DNA of 64,000 nt from Desmonostoc geniculatum HA4340-LM1 (GCA_019359545.1 JAHHHB010000006.1:1-64000), one strand, 5' to 3'; numbered from the stretch's first letter, positions 18,536 to 28,519 are shown. Translations and numbers: made by a program. The notes: generated by a model from the letters alone, not told the origin.

Positions 18536-19918
18536 TTAAATATTGACCTTTTTGATTTTCAAACTCTTGAGATATTCTTCTGGCTTTTCAGGGTCGAATT
18601 TGATGCCATCAAAAAACTCTTCTACACCACGGGATGTGTTTGTAGGAATGTCAGCAACAGCAATACCAGCTTCTTTAGCTGCTTCTTTCCAAATATCTTC
18701 GCGGTTGACTTTATTAATTAGTTCCTTAGCTTTAGCGGCATTATTGGCAATGTAATCTTTTGGTAAAAATCCCCAACGAACGTTTTCCACAATGAACCAT
18801 AAATCATGACTTTTGTAGGGATAAGAAACATTACCTTTTTCATCTTTCCAGTAGTAAGCTGCCATTGATTTATCATCAATTTTGCGACCATCACCCATGT
18901 CATACTTGCCTTGGTATGGGTCTGCAAGAATCTCAGGTGAGGAAAGATTAAAATAATTTCGTCCAGCAAGAATTTCAGCCGCTTCTTTGCGGTTGTCAAA
19001 ATTATCTAACCACTGCTGCGCCTCCATAATTCCTTTTAAAATTGCTTTGGTTGCCTTGGGATTTTTATCAACCCAGTCGGCTCTCATGGCAAGATATTCT
19101 TCAGGATGATTCTTCCAAATTTCTGCTGTCAAGGCTGCTACGTAGCCAATTTTGTCTTGAACAAGGCGATAAGGCCAGGGATCACCTGTACTAAAGGCAT
19201 CCATTGTTCCTGTTTTCATGTTGGCGACAGTTTGCGCTGCTGGAACTGTGAGCAATTTGACATCTGTATCTGGATCTAAACCGCCTGCTGCTAACCAGTA
19301 GCGAATCCACAAATCTTGGTTGACGTAGGGAAAGGTGAATGCTGCGGTGAAAGGTGTTGAGGATTTGAGTTCGGTGAAGAGGGATTTAGCGCTAGCCAGT
19401 TGTAAACTAATACCTTTGCCTTGGTGCTTGCTGGCGATCGCAATTCCATTTCCATGTGTGATTAATTGGCATAATACATACATGGGAATTTTTTGATTGC
19501 CTTTGGTAATTAAACCTTCTGTAATTAAATGTGGCATTGGCATCTGCCATTGACCGCCATCAATACCACCACCCGCAGAACCAATTTCGACATTATCTCT
19601 AGCCGCACCCCAAGAAGCTTGCTTAGCAAGGTCAACTTTGGTCATGCCATATTTGGCGAAAAAGCCTTTTTCTTTAGCAATAATTAAAGGAGCCGCTTCT
19701 ACAATCGGAATATATCCTAATTTGACTGTAGTAGTTTCTGGTGTTTGTTCAGGACTAATATTAACAACTGACTGAGCAGTTGGTTGTGCTTGAGTAGCTT
19801 TACCAGTTAGGTTTTCAGGTGGATTGCCCAAACAACCTTTGAGAAATACAGCACTCGCAGATGCTCCAGCTGTGAAGATAAATTTGCGCCGAGAAACTCG
19901 ATTAAAAAATTCTGTCAT
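18536..19918 (-). CDS. cmpA: CmpA/NrtA-family periplasmic binding lipoprotein, probably bicarbonate (CmpA)
   Basis: This 460-residue solute-binding protein of the CmpA/NrtA family carries a twin-arginine-like start ([10 protein letters not shown]) leading to a lipobox LKGC (Cys29). It should be a lipoprotein in the periplasm. Conserved ligand-pocket blocks are [10 protein letters not shown] (W103), [15 protein letters not shown] and [11 protein letters not shown]. Several features lean to CmpA over Nrt[21 protein letters not shown], and a Glu in LTAEIW (E266). From memory, that position corresponds to a lysine contacting nitrate in NrtA and a glutamate in CmpA. I cannot verify the alignment here. 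The protein feeds the CmpB-type permease encoded 97 bp downstream. Specificity is therefore inference; family membership is firm. Confidence 0.75.
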   Translation of the reverse strand: MTEFFNRVSRRKFIFTAGASASAVFLKGCLGNPPENLTGKATQAQPTAQSVVNISPEQTPETTTVKLGYIPIVEAAPLIIAKEKGFFAKYGMTKVDLAKQASWGAARDNVEIGSAGGGIDGGQWQMPMPHLITEGLITKGNQKIPMYVLCQLITHGNGIAIASKHQGKGISLQLASAKSLFTELKSSTPFTAAFTFPYVNQDLWIRYWLAAGGLDPDTDVKLLTVPAAQTVANMKTGTMDAFSTGDPWPYRLVQDKIGYVAALTAEIWKNHPEEYLAMRADWVDKNPKATKAILKGIMEAQQWLDNFDNRKEAAEILAGRNYFNLSSPEILADPYQGKYDMGDGRKIDDKSMAAYYWKDEKGNVSYPYKSHDLWFIVENVRWGFLPKDYIANNAAKAKELINKVNREDIWKEAAKEAGIAVADIPTNTSRGVEEFFDGIKFDPEKPEEYLKSLKIKKVNI

Positions 19919-20123
19919 AATATCTCCTCGAATGTAAATTTTATTTTTATCGCCACGACAATTGAACCAAGAAAAACGTTAATTCCTTGCAATTCAATGA
20001 GTAATCAAGCTATCTTTTGCAAGACAAAGTAAGCCATTTTATCAATGACTATTGCTACTGCCTAAAACAAAATTTCAATGAATTGATTAAATCAGAAATC
20101 AGAATTCAGAATTCAGCAATCAA

Positions 20124-20220
20124 TTTAGTGGGGGACTTAAACCCACTTATTCATCGGCCAGTCATACAGAATACCCAACTGAATTCTGACGACTGACTCC
20201 TGAATTCTTTCTTGTTAAAT
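20124..20220. repeat. Dispersed repeat with GTGGG hairpin, copy 1
   Basis: The block opening with AGTGGGGGACTTAAACCCAC and ending GACTGACTCCTGAATTCTTT recurs at 39716-39846. The later copy carries about 36 extra bases in the middle. Inside is a small hairpin of GTGGG and CCCAC. It lies in the region upstream of cmpA but more than 200 bp from its start. Confidence 0.7.
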
Positions 20221-20278
20221 CTGCTCTCGTGTGATGCAGAAGTGTTATTCACCTGGTTGAAATAAGTTTACAGCCTTT

Positions 20279-20310
20279 AATGCCGAATTAGTTAACTATG
20301 AGTCGGCATT
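20279..20310. promoter_or_regulatory. Inverted repeat AATGCCGA / TCGGCATT
   Basis: An 8-bp perfect inverted repeat is separated by 16 bp (20279-20286 and 20303-20310) and followed by TATTAAATAA, about 360 bp upstream of cmpA. It may be a terminator for plus-strand transcription or a regulator site. LysR-type regulators such as CmpR or NtcB use TTA-N7/8-TAA style sites, which this is not. Assignment is uncertain. The remaining bases of the 19919-20524 gap hold no gene I can support. Confidence 0.35.
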
Positions 20311-20524
20311 TATTAAATAAATATTAGATTGGATGTATAAGTAAAAATTTATCTATCTGCCTGAACTCTAGTAGTAATTCTTAATATATAAGGTCTAACT
20401 TATGAACACTATTAACTTGAGATTATGATTTACAAAAAAGGAAATCATAAGCGAAATCAATCGTAATCATAGTAAAAAAACTGAATGATTTAGAATACAA
20501 AATAAGAAGATAGAATTAAGAATA

Positions 20525-20702
20525 TAGGACTTACGCACTGTACAAAAGAACTATTTTGTGTATCAACGTAAATACGTTGTTCCAGGCTTTTGGAGGTTGC
20601 TTTTGATTGCTGGCGATCGCCAAAATATGATTGAAAAACCCAGATAAAAGCTTTGAAAACTCTATCTGCCATTTTTGCTTTTATGTCAATGCGTAAGTCC
20701 TA
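20525..20702. mobile_element. MITE-like element 1, 178 bp, with 13-bp terminal inverted repeats
   Basis: TAGGACTTACGCA at 20525-20537 is exactly inverted at 20690-20702 (TGCGTAAGTCCTA). Both ends are followed directly by GAATA (20520-20524 and 20703-20707), which looks like a 5-bp target-site duplication. No transposase is encoded inside; a 60-codon open frame on the minus strand is unconvincing. A second element with the same ends is at 27329-27497. This is a non-autonomous transposon presumably mobilised by an IS elsewhere in the genome. Confidence 0.8.
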
Positions 20703-20759
20703 GAATACTTCAATGCCAAAGTTAATAATCATGCTGCGTAGGTTGGGGAGCCAGTAAAT

Positions 20760-20834
20760 GTAGGGTGTGTTATGCCGTAGGCTAAAGCACCGTCAACAAT
20801 TGAAGGTGCGGCGCTTGGCGACAACGCACCCTAC
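20760..20834. repeat. GTAGGGTG...CACCCTAC dispersed inverted repeat
   Basis: GTAGGGTGTGTT and AACGCACCCTAC bracket about 50 bp containing inner partial inverted repeats (AAAGCACCGTC and GAAGGTGCGGCG). This is a well-known class of cyanobacterial dispersed palindromic repeat. It lies downstream of argJ and next to MITE-like element 1, with STRR heptamers following at 20880-20900. Confidence 0.75.
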
Positions 20835-20913
20835 ATCTACATCTATTAGCCTTGAACTTCAGTTCAACGCGGGTGACTCAATTCTGAATTCTGAATTCTG
20901 TATTCTGTGTTCT

Positions 20914-22155
20914 TCAAGTAGTATATTCTGCGTTAATCCTCACGTAGTCATAACTCAAATCACAACCCCAAGCTTTACCTATACCATGACCATTGCCAAC
21001 ACTAACGGAAATTAATACTGTATCTTCCTGGAGATAAGCACCCGTCGCTGCTTGTTTCAAATAGGCGCTGGCTGCTGCACGGTCAAATGGTAATGGTTGC
21101 CCGTTTTCTAACATTAAGAAATTCCCTAGTTTAATTTGCAGGTTTTCTTGCTCAAAAAGTACACCTGCCCGTCCAGCGGCGGCGGCGATACGTCCCCAGT
21201 TGGGATCACGTCCAAAGATTGCAGATTTAACTAAGGATGAACCAGCAATGGTTTTGGCTATTTGTCTGGCTGAGAGTTCATCATGGGCGCCAGTCACTTC
21301 CACTTCGATAAGGCAAGTTGCACCTTCACCATCACGAGCGATCGCTTTGGCTAAATGCTGGCAAACTGCTGTTAACATTGCTTCTAATCTCTCTGACTCT
21401 GCACCTACTTCCGTAATTGCTGGGGTGCGAGATTGACCGTTTGCCAAGGCGATTAAGCTATCGTTAGTACTCGTGTCACCATCCACGGTAATAGAATTAA
21501 AACTTCTATCAGCTGCCCTAGCTAACATCTGCTGCCAAAGACCTGGCGAAACAGCTGCATCACAAGTCACAAATGCCAGCATGGTTGCCATGTTGGGGTG
21601 AATCATGCCGGAACCTTTGGCAATACCGCCAATTCGGACGGGGCGATCGCCTATAGTTGTCTCTAAGGCTATGGATTTTGGTACCAAATCTGTGGTGATA
21701 ATCGCCCCAGCGGCGGCATCTGAGCCTGTTTCGGATAGTGCTGCTACTAGCTTGGGAATCCCGCTTCGCAAAGCATCCATTTTAATTCTTTGACCAATCA
21801 CGCCAGTAGATGCCAATAACACAGATTCAGAGGGAATATTCAGTGCTTGGGCTACTGCCATCCCAGATTCTAGGGCATCAAACCAGCCTTGATTCCCTGT
21901 AGCCGCGTTTGCTTGTCCAGCGTTACAAAGAATAGCACGAGCGCTATGTTTAGCCTGCAAGCGTTGGCGACAATAGTCTACACAAGCAGCTTTCACCTGA
22001 CTGGTGGTAAATACACCAGCTGCGATCGCTTCTACATCTGAAAATATCAAAGCTAAATCTGGCAACCCCGAAGGCTTCAGTCCTGCGGTAATTCCCGCCG
22101 CCTGATACCCCCTTGGTGCTGTGATGCCACCTGTTATTTTTTGCCAATCTGCCAT
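20914..22155 (-). CDS. argJ: Bifunctional glutamate N-acetyltransferase / amino-acid acetyltransferase
   Basis: The 413-residue protein is ArgJ. It transfers acetyl from N-acetylornithine to glutamate and, in bifunctional forms, also makes N-acetylglutamate from acetyl-CoA for arginine synthesis. It self-cleaves before a Thr nucleophile; the site is visible in KGSGMIHPNMATMLAFV. The N-terminal GGITAPRGYQAAGITAGLK, the block NAGQANAATGNQGW, the GDTSTNDSLIALANG segment and the C-terminal GNGHGIGKAWGCDLSYDYVRINAEY are all canonical. The length is normal. The gene stands alone on this strand between two noncoding regions. The overlapping plus-strand reading frames are shadows. Confidence 0.95.
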   Translation of the reverse strand: MADWQKITGGITAPRGYQAAGITAGLKPSGLPDLALIFSDVEAIAAGVFTTSQVKAACVDYCRQRLQAKHSARAILCNAGQANAATGNQGWFDALESGMAVAQALNIPSESVLLASTGVIGQRIKMDALRSGIPKLVAALSETGSDAAAGAIITTDLVPKSIALETTIGDRPVRIGGIAKGSGMIHPNMATMLAFVTCDAAVSPGLWQQMLARAADRSFNSITVDGDTSTNDSLIALANGQSRTPAITEVGAESERLEAMLTAVCQHLAKAIARDGEGATCLIEVEVTGAHDELSARQIAKTIAGSSLVKSAIFGRDPNWGRIAAAAGRAGVLFEQENLQIKLGNFLMLENGQPLPFDRAAASAYLKQAATGAYLQEDTVLISVSVGNGHGIGKAWGCDLSYDYVRINAEYTT

Positions 22156-22401
22156 GATTATTCCTTACAACCTACTGAGTGCTGAATGCTGAGTGATGAG
22201 TTAGGAGTTTGGAGTTAAGAGTTATTCTCCTTAGCTTTGCGTCCGCTCGTCCCTACGTAAGAGCGTCTCCCCATCTCTCCATCTCCCCACTCCCTAGTTG
22301 CTTTGATTGTGAGTTTATTTGCTGATGGCAATAAATAATAATGCACCACTTGGCGATTAGCATAACTATTTTTACCTTTCTTATGACGAAAGACAAATGC
22401 G

Positions 22402-22430
22402 AAAAAGGAGAGCTACTTAAGTCGCTCTCC
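22402..22430 (-). terminator. Intrinsic terminator on the minus strand
   Basis: On the minus strand GGAGAGC, a central ACTTAAGT palindrome and GCTCTCC fold into a continuous hairpin with one mismatch, followed by TTTTTC. It ends a minus-strand transcript that is not ftsH, because a second terminator (22614-22645) lies between it and ftsH. Confidence 0.65.
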
Positions 22431-22612
22431 AGATCATCAGGGTGCATCTACTTACCAGAGCATACCATTTTAGGTATGAGGGTTGTCACCAGTTTTATTA
22501 TGAAGATTCTATGAAGAATCACCGGGAAAATACTTAGGCAATCGGGCATGGGGAAGAGGAGACAAAGACAAGTCTGAAATAAGACTTGTTTAGATCGGAC
22601 TATCAAAAATAA
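22404..22612 (-). ncRNA. Candidate small RNA between two minus-strand terminators
   Basis: Reading on the minus strand, this roughly 200-nt interval starts just after the ftsH-proximal terminator and ends at the GGAGAGC hairpin with its U-run. It contains another strong stem (ACAAGTCT, loop, AGACTTGT at 22568-22589) and an ACTGGTGAC/GGTGATTC-rich middle. A 64-codon frame exists within it but has no coding character. I do not recognise a known RNA family. The only evidence is structural and positional, so this is a candidate. Confidence 0.3.
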
Positions 22613-22613
22613 A

Positions 22614-22645
22614 AAAATGAGGATAGCACATACCATCCTCATTTT
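22614..22645 (-). terminator. Intrinsic terminator downstream of ftsH
   Basis: AAAATGAGGAT and ATCCTCATTTT pair around the loop GGTATGTGCT. On the minus strand the stem is followed by a run of seven T and ATTTTT, 140 bp after the ftsH stop. A + strand T-run is also present, so it could act in both directions. Confidence 0.75.
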
Positions 22646-22784
22646 ATTTCTTACTTATTTGCTCATTTCTTATTAATCCAGAAATGATCTCATGTCCGCT
22701 TCAAGACTTATGATTTAGACTGACGCTCTGATGCGGAGAAATTTTAATTAGAAGTGATTAGCTGGACTTGATAGGAGTCAGCTT

Positions 22785-24671
22785 TTACAGTTGGGGTACG
22801 TACTGTTGCTTATCTGGCACCTGGGCGTACTCAGCCACAATCTGGCGGAATTCTTCGCCGTCAATGGTTTCTTTTTCGATGAGCAGATCTACTAAGCGAT
22901 CGGTGACGGTGCGATGGTCACGGATGATCTTCTTAGCATTTTCGTAGCAATCTTCGACGATCGCTCTCACTTGAGCATCAATCCGAGAGGCGATGGATTC
23001 AGAATACTCCGATCTGGTTGTCCAGTCACGACCCAAGAACACTTCTCCCTGTTGGCTTTCCAGCGACAGAGGTCCTAAATCTGACATCCCAAACCGGGTT
23101 ACCATTTGCCGCGCCATTCCTGACAACTGCTGCAAATCTCCACCAGCACCAGTGGTCACTTCCGCAGCGCCAAAAATCACCTCTTCAGCGGCGCGACCAC
23201 CCAAAGCACCAGTAATTCGGGCTTTCAACTGGGAACGAGAAATTAACCCTTGTTCTTCATTGGGAGTAAACCAAGTTAAACCCTGTGCTTGTCCTCGTGG
23301 AATCAAGGTGACTTTCTGCACTGGGTCATGGTCTTTTAACAAAGTCCCCACCAAAGCATGTCCAATTTCATGGTAAGCAATTAAGCGCTTGCTCTTGCTG
23401 TCTACCAATGGAGTACCTTCCATCCCAGCGACTACCCGATCCACTGCATCATCAATTTCGCGGAGGGTGATAGCTTCTTTGCGTCTTCTGGCAGTGAGAA
23501 TCGCCGCTTCGTTGAGTAAGTTGGCTAAATCAGCACCAGTGAATCCAGGAGTGCGGCGAGCGATCGCTTCTAAGGATACGCTAGGGTCTAGTTTCTTGTT
23601 CCGCGCGTGGACTTGTAAAATTTCCAAACGCCCTTTGATGTCGGGTGCATCAACTGTTACTTGGCGGTCAAATCGTCCGGGACGCAACAATGCTGAGTCT
23701 AATACGTCGGGACGGTTGGTGGCAGCAATAATAATGATGCCTGTGTTACCTTCAAACCCATCCATCTCAGTCAGCAGTTGGTTGAGAGTTTGCTCTCTTT
23801 CGTCGTTACCGCCACCAATACCAGCGCCCCGTTGTCTGCCCACAGCGTCGATTTCATCGATGAAGATGATACAGGGGGCATTGTCTTTGGCTTTCTTAAA
23901 CAAATCGCGGACGCGGGATGCACCAACACCAACGAACATTTCCACGAATTCCGAACCAGAAATGCTGAAGAAAGGTACGCCTGCTTCACCAGCGATCGCT
24001 TTTGCTAGTAAAGTTTTACCAGTTCCAGGAGGCCCGACTAACAGCACTCCCTTGGGAATGCGTGCGCCCACAGCGGTAAATCTTTCTGGCTGTTTGAGGA
24101 AGGTAACAACTTCTTGCAATTCTTCCTTCGCTTCTTCGATACCGGCTACATCGTCAAATTTGATTCCGGTTTTTGCCTCCATTTGAAAGCGGGCGCGGGA
24201 TTTGCCGAAGTTCATTGCTTGACCTGGCCCGCCGGGAAGGTTGCTAGAACGTCGGAACAAAAAGAACAACCCAGTAATCAATAAAACTGGAAACACCAGA
24301 TTGCCCAACAATCCCCAAATTGCGCCATCATTTCTCATGGGATGAGCATCAAAACTAATTCCCTTTTCTTTAAGCTTGCTAATTAACTCAGGGGCGTTAA
24401 CAGGCAGATCCACCCGCCACCTTTGAATGTGATTTTCAAGATCTGGATCGCGGGCTTCTAAAATTGCCGTCCTACCGCCTTCGTACAGATCAACACTGGT
24501 GACGCGATCGGCATCCAAATATTCTAGGAAGCGACCATAGGTCATGCGGGTGTTGGCTGCATTTTTACTCATATCAGCAGGCGCACCTGCAAAAGCTCCT
24601 TGCCAGAAGAAAAAGCCAATTACCAAAGCCGGCAAGGTCCAGAGTACCAGGACTTTCCAGGAGAATTTCAT
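22785..24671 (-). CDS. ftsH: FtsH ATP-dependent zinc metalloprotease (FtsH2-like)
   Basis: The 628-residue protein is a membrane-anchored AAA+ protease. It has an N-terminal helix (residues 5-24), a luminal/periplasmic domain, and a second helix at about 118-139. The AAA module has Walker A GPPGTGKT (213-220), Walker B IIFIDE (268-273) and the second region of homology [20 protein letters not shown]. The peptidase domain carries HEIGH (434-438) and a later Asp ligand. Size and the FFRR-type linker fit the FtsH2 (Slr0228)/FtsH3 class of cyanobacteria, which removes photodamaged D1 protein in thylakoids. Paralogues are usual, so the number is a guess. The gene is followed by a good terminator and is probably monocistronic. 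Confidence 0.95.
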   Translation of the reverse strand: MKFSWKVLVLWTLPALVIGFFFWQGAFAGAPADMSKNAANTRMTYGRFLEYLDADRVTSVDLYEGGRTAILEARDPDLENHIQRWRVDLPVNAPELISKLKEKGISFDAHPMRNDGAIWGLLGNLVFPVLLITGLFFLFRRSSNLPGGPGQAMNFGKSRARFQMEAKTGIKFDDVAGIEEAKEELQEVVTFLKQPERFTAVGARIPKGVLLVGPPGTGKTLLAKAIAGEAGVPFFSISGSEFVEMFVGVGASRVRDLFKKAKDNAPCIIFIDEIDAVGRQRGAGIGGGNDEREQTLNQLLTEMDGFEGNTGIIIIAATNRPDVLDSALLRPGRFDRQVTVDAPDIKGRLEILQVHARNKKLDPSVSLEAIARRTPGFTGADLANLLNEAAILTARRRKEAITLREIDDAVDRVVAGMEGTPLVDSKSKRLIAYHEIGHALVGTLLKDHDPVQKVTLIPRGQAQGLTWFTPNEEQGLISRSQLKARITGALGGRAAEEVIFGAAEVTTGAGGDLQQLSGMARQMVTRFGMSDLGPLSLESQQGEVFLGRDWTTRSEYSESIASRIDAQVRAIVEDCYENAKKIIRDHRTVTDRLVDLLIEKETIDGEEFRQIVAEYAQVPDKQQYVPQL

Positions 24672-24896
24672 GTTAATTTGCCTCTAGATGCCTATACAAT
24701 TCATTAGCCTGAGCAACCGAATGTTCTATCACTCTGTCACTTTGAGCCGTTAAACGGATGTTTATAAATCCATTTTGTTTAACTTGATTTCTTACATGCA
24801 TTACCATAGAGGCTCTAGACCATTATGGCGATGCCAACAAGAATCTTAATTAAAGTTAACTTAATTTTAATACAATATTGCGCGAGAAAAGAAAGA

Positions 24897-25040
24897 GAAA
24901 GGGGAGTGGGGAGATGGGGAGATGGGGAGTGGGGAGTGGGGGGAGATACGGGGGATGCGGGGGATGAGGGAGTGTGGGGAGATTAGAAAAAATTTTCCCA
25001 ATTCCCAGTCCCCCAGTCCCCCAGTCCCCACTCCCCAATC
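24897..25040. repeat. GGGGAGT/CCCCACT heptamer-rich region
   Basis: Two blocks face each other: GGGGAGTG/GGGGAGAT repeats (24900-24980) and CCCCAGT/CCCCACT repeats (25008-25040). Together they form a large imperfect inverted repeat. The second block abuts the stop codon of the secreted protein gene. The same CCCCACT heptamer recurs at 25620-25750, 29340-29395, 37830-37870 and 50700-50800. The rest of 24672-24896 is the ftsH promoter region, with no gene seen. Confidence 0.7.
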
Positions 25041-25042
25041 CC

Positions 25043-25534
25043 CTACTTCACTTCCGTAATTTGCAGAGTGTAAGGAAGATACTTACCTTTGTCGTAGGAA
25101 CCAACCCAAATTCGGTAAGTTCCAGCCAGCCATTCACCAACAATGCCGGCATTTTTACCATCAAAATCGTCATTGCACCAAGTACCACCAGGTCCTTTAA
25201 CAATCATGGTGGTGTCCTCAGGGCTTTGGACTTGTAGCTTTAGGTAATCAAATTTACTTGTTAATACTAATGTGTGGTCTGGTGTTTCATCAACAAAACC
25301 AGTACAAGGGCCAGTGGCCGTTTCACTTCTACCACCTACTTGATTTCCAGATACTGAGCCACCACTCATGCCGCGAACTGTTAGTGGGTCTGGGGAAAAC
25401 TGGGGGCCAATGGTGACATCTCCAAATATCGTTGGCGCTTCTTGGGCATCAGCTATGGCATTAACTGAAGTGATGAAAAGCGTAACTATCATCAACGATA
25501 ATCTCATCCCTCTATTGAGCGCTTTTGTCGGCAT
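25043..25534 (-). CDS. Secreted protein of unknown function
   Basis: The 163-residue product has a signal peptide (MRLSLMIVTLFITSVNAIADAQ) with probable cleavage after ADA. The mature part carries PCTGFVDETPDHTLVLTSKFDYLKLQVQSPEDTTMIVKGPGG and WCNDDFDGKNAGIVGEWLAGTYRIWVGSY. The second half resembles the pre-peptidase C-terminal (PPC)-like beta-sandwich seen in many secreted cyanobacterial proteins; two cysteines could form a disulfide. An internal ATG at 25507 (MRLSLM) is an alternative start and would give a more typical signal peptide. No neighbour suggests a role, and function is unknown. Confidence 0.75.
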   Translation of the reverse strand: MPTKALNRGMRLSLMIVTLFITSVNAIADAQEAPTIFGDVTIGPQFSPDPLTVRGMSGGSVSGNQVGGRSETATGPCTGFVDETPDHTLVLTSKFDYLKLQVQSPEDTTMIVKGPGGTWCNDDFDGKNAGIVGEWLAGTYRIWVGSYDKGKYLPYTLQITEVK

Positions 25535-25749
25535 TGTAATTAAGTTTGCTTCTAAGTGCTTTTGAAGACATGTATTTTACATACCAAGTTCCCAATATGA
25601 GGAGAATTGACTACAAAGGGGAATGGGGAGTGGGGAGTGGGGAATGGGGAATAGGGCATGGGGCACAAGAGGCAAAGGGCAAAGGGGAAAACAAAGATCC
25701 CTCCTTTTCCCTTTAACCTTTCCCCTTTTCCCTTTGCGAAGCCATCTCC

Positions 25750-27195
25750 CTACTCCTTACTCTCGGTTATTGCTTTACTTAAGCGGGGCTGATCTAAACC
25801 AATCTGATTGAGCAGTAACCAAGATTGGATGAGGTCGGGGCCATGAACGTCTCCAGTTAAAGCTGCTCTGAGCGATCGCATTACTAAGCCTTTTTTGACT
25901 TTTTGCTCTTTGACAACTTGTTTAATAATATCCTGGGCAGATTCCTCAGAAAGTTGTGGCTGATTTTGCAAAGCTGTGACAATCCCCTCTAGGACGGCAG
26001 CAGAACCTTCTTGCTTGAGTTGTGTATTTGCTTCGTCGCTAAATTCAACTGTGTCGGTGAAAAACACTTGACTCATAGCTACAGCATCTAGCAGTCGAGT
26101 TAAGCTTTGGCTAATTAAAGCTACTAGCTGTTCTAACCACGGGCGAGTGCGTCCACCGTCAAATTTATACCCAGCTGCTTCCCAATAGGGTATGAGTAAA
26201 TCTGTGAGTTGATCTACAGGGGTATTGTGGATATACTGACTGTTCAACCAATCCAGCTTGTCCCAGTCAAATTTTGCACCGGCTTTATTGACCCGCTCAA
26301 AGCTAAATTCCTTGGCTGCTGTTTCTAAGGTAAATATTTCTTGGGAATCTGGGGGCGACCAACCAAGCAATGTCATGTAATTTACTAAGCCTTCAGCGGT
26401 AAAGCCCATTTGCTGAAAGTCAGAAATGGAAGTGACGCCATCTCGCTTGGAAAGCTTACGCCCTTCCTTATTCAAAATCAGTGGCGAGTGGGCAAATTCT
26501 GGGATTTTTGCTCCTAAAGCTTCATACAGCAAAATTTGCTTGGCTGTGTTGGCGATGTGGTCTTCTCCCCGAATGACGTGGGTAATCTCCATATCGATGT
26601 CATCCACTACAACTACGAAGTTGTATAAAGGTTGACCGCTACCCTCTTCTGAGGCGCGGGCGATGACCATATCACCACCTAAATCGCTACCTCGCCAAGA
26701 CATTTTTCCCCTGACTAAATCGTTCCAGACAATTTCGCGATCGTCTTCGATTTTGAACCGAATCACGGAAGAACGACCTTCTGCTTCAAAAGCGGCGCGT
26801 TGTTCTGGGGTGAGGTTGCGATGACGGTTGTCGTAGCGGGGAGCTTCGCCTCTGGCTTTTTGGGCTTCTCGTAGAGCTTCTAGTTCCTCAGAAGTGGTGT
26901 AGCAGCGATATGCTAGTCCTCGATCTAACAGTTTTTGTACTGCTTCTTTGTAAAGATCCAGGCGTTGGGATTGAAAAAATGGCCCTTCATCCCAGTTCAG
27001 ACCCAGCCAGCGCAGTCCTTGAAAGATATTTTCAGTATATTCGGGACGCGATCGCTCTAGATCTGTGTCTTCTATTCTGAGGATGAACTTCCCGCCGTGG
27101 TGGCGGGCAAATAACCAGTTAAATACAGCCGTTCTCGCTGTACCAATATGTAAATTTCCAGTCGGACTCGGCGCAATACGGACTCTGACAGTCAC
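25750..27195 (-). CDS. gltX: Glutamyl-tRNA synthetase
   Basis: This class I aminoacyl-tRNA synthetase charges tRNA-Glu, which in cyanobacteria also supplies tetrapyrrole synthesis and the tRNA-Gln amidation route. The HIGH-type motif is in [16 protein letters not shown] and the KMSKS-type motif in GRKLSKRDG. The block [18 protein letters not shown]-like sequence is also present ([19 protein letters not shown]). I place the start at the GTG at 27195, giving [13 protein letters not shown], the usual cyanobacterial N-terminus; a TTG at 27216 would add seven residues. The product is 481 residues, normal for a nondiscriminating enzyme. It is in no obvious operon. Confidence 0.95.
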   Translation of the reverse strand: MTVRVRIAPSPTGNLHIGTARTAVFNWLFARHHGGKFILRIEDTDLERSRPEYTENIFQGLRWLGLNWDEGPFFQSQRLDLYKEAVQKLLDRGLAYRCYTTSEELEALREAQKARGEAPRYDNRHRNLTPEQRAAFEAEGRSSVIRFKIEDDREIVWNDLVRGKMSWRGSDLGGDMVIARASEEGSGQPLYNFVVVVDDIDMEITHVIRGEDHIANTAKQILLYEALGAKIPEFAHSPLILNKEGRKLSKRDGVTSISDFQQMGFTAEGLVNYMTLLGWSPPDSQEIFTLETAAKEFSFERVNKAGAKFDWDKLDWLNSQYIHNTPVDQLTDLLIPYWEAAGYKFDGGRTRPWLEQLVALISQSLTRLLDAVAMSQVFFTDTVEFSDEANTQLKQEGSAAVLEGIVTALQNQPQLSEESAQDIIKQVVKEQKVKKGLVMRSLRAALTGDVHGPDLIQSWLLLNQIGLDQPRLSKAITESKE

Positions 27196-27328
27196 AGTTA
27201 ATTCTCTCTTTTGCAAAGCATGAATAAATGTACCTTATATTTGGACTCTAAGCCCTGAGTCCATAGAGATACGATTCCTCACGTTTTGAGTGAGTCTTGG
27301 AATAGGCTATAAATTTTATTTTTTTATG

Positions 27329-27497
27329 TAGAACTTACGCATCGTACATAAGTACTATACACAATTTGGTTATTTCTGCCATTTCTAGCATCCAGCGATC
27401 GCTTTCTATGCTAATAAATTAGGGTTATACGAAGCGCTTGAAACGACTATAAACCATAACACACATTATGGATAAATTGTACAGTGCGTAAGTCCTA
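27329..27497. mobile_element. MITE-like element 2, 169 bp
   Basis: The left end TAGAACTTACGCA (27329-27341) and the right end TGCGTAAGTCCTA (27485-27497) match the 13-bp ends of the element at 20525-20702, with one substitution on the left. The flanks are TTATG and TTATA, a near-perfect 5-bp duplication. The right end extends the similarity inward (GTACAGTGCGTAAGTCC is the exact inverse of element 1's left end). The interiors are unrelated apart from a HIP1 octamer. No coding potential is present. The remainder of 27217-27676 is unremarkable. Confidence 0.75.
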
Positions 27498-27676
27498 TTA
27501 TAGCCGAATCAGTTGTTGGTTTTTAGAGGAAATGTTGATCGATTAATAGTTAACAAACTTCGGCGCTTTTTTGTCCCCGGCTACAAAAGAAGCCACAAGT
27601 TTTGTTGCGTGGTCTAAATCCCCGTTACAAAACTGTACTTTCGACTTCCGACTTCTTTAATTATTTCAAAGCCCGA

Positions 27677-28519
27677 TCAGACATTATCCAATAATAATTG
27701 GCGATAATAACTATCCAAGAATTTTTTTAAGAAAGCTGCACTTACATAGCACGAGTAATCATGGTGAGTATCTCCTTTCAAACTATTTGCAAAATCCACA
27801 ACACTTTTGACGATAAAAAATTCGACTCTTTTTGTTGTTGTTGTACTCAGACTCGTGGCTAAAGCAACTGCATAGGACTCCATATCAAGAGCCAATAGCT
27901 TTCTTTCTGTAAGTACTATTTCTTCAATCATTGCTGCATCTGCCACAACAGCAGAACCACAACCCATAGAACCCAAATGAGCGACCAAAGGACTGTCAGG
28001 ACGACCATGATCTAAAGGATATTCCCGATCAATCTCTTCCATAATAGCTTCATCATTTCTAAATAACTCTAAAAGTTGCCACAGCCAAGCATCAATTTGA
28101 ACTGGTTCAAAATTAGGTCGTAGTTTTCCATTAACAATTTTACCAGAGCCATAGTCAAAGACCTTATTAGCGATCACTATATCTCCCATAGTGACTTGAC
28201 CTTCAACTCCTGCACAGATTCCTGTCATTACAACCACTGAAGGAGACCACAACATAATACTTCTAGTTGTTAAAACTGCTGCCTGAGGCATTCCCATATG
28301 TAGTTGTGAAACTGCGGCTATTTTGAATGTTTGATCGTCTATTTTGTACTCGGCTACTTGATAAACCACACCCCCTTTTTCAACATTTTTCCATTCACAA
28401 TTAAAAACTTTTTGAACCCATTTTCTCTCTTTGTATAAAGCAGCTACAATGAGAATATCTGCTTTGGTTTCTTCGCAAGACTGTTCTATTTTGATCGAAT
28501 TCTGACTTGAATAATCCAT
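27677..28519 (-). CDS. Nucleoside phosphorylase-fold protein (PNP_UDP_1; MTA/SAH nucleosidase-like)
   Basis: The 280-residue protein has the phosphorylase/nucleosidase fold. Visible features are ADILIVAALYKERKWV at the start, HMGMPQAAVLTTRSI, VVVMTGICAGVEGQVTMGDIVIA (purine-binding region), the catalytic-region ALDMESYAVALA, and KSVVDFANSLKGD near the end (Asp of the nucleosidase type). It lacks the short, compact form of housekeeping MtnN and instead resembles the effector-type phosphorylase domains attached to STAND/NLR-like proteins in filamentous cyanobacteria. Here it stands alone with no NTPase neighbour. Possible roles are nucleotide salvage or conflict-related nucleotide depletion; the sequence does not decide between them. 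Confidence 0.75.
   Translation of the reverse strand: MDYSSQNSIKIEQSCEETKADILIVAALYKERKWVQKVFNCEWKNVEKGGVVYQVAEYKIDDQTFKIAAVSQLHMGMPQAAVLTTRSIMLWSPSVVVMTGICAGVEGQVTMGDIVIANKVFDYGSGKIVNGKLRPNFEPVQIDAWLWQLLELFRNDEAIMEEIDREYPLDHGRPDSPLVAHLGSMGCGSAVVADAAMIEEIVLTERKLLALDMESYAVALATSLSTTTTKRVEFFIVKSVVDFANSLKGDTHHDYSCYVSAAFLKKFLDSYYRQLLLDNV

Noticed and set aside
23389-24186. Long plus-strand frames opposite ftsH
   Set aside because: They are antisense shadows caused by the codon bias of the conserved AAA+ gene.
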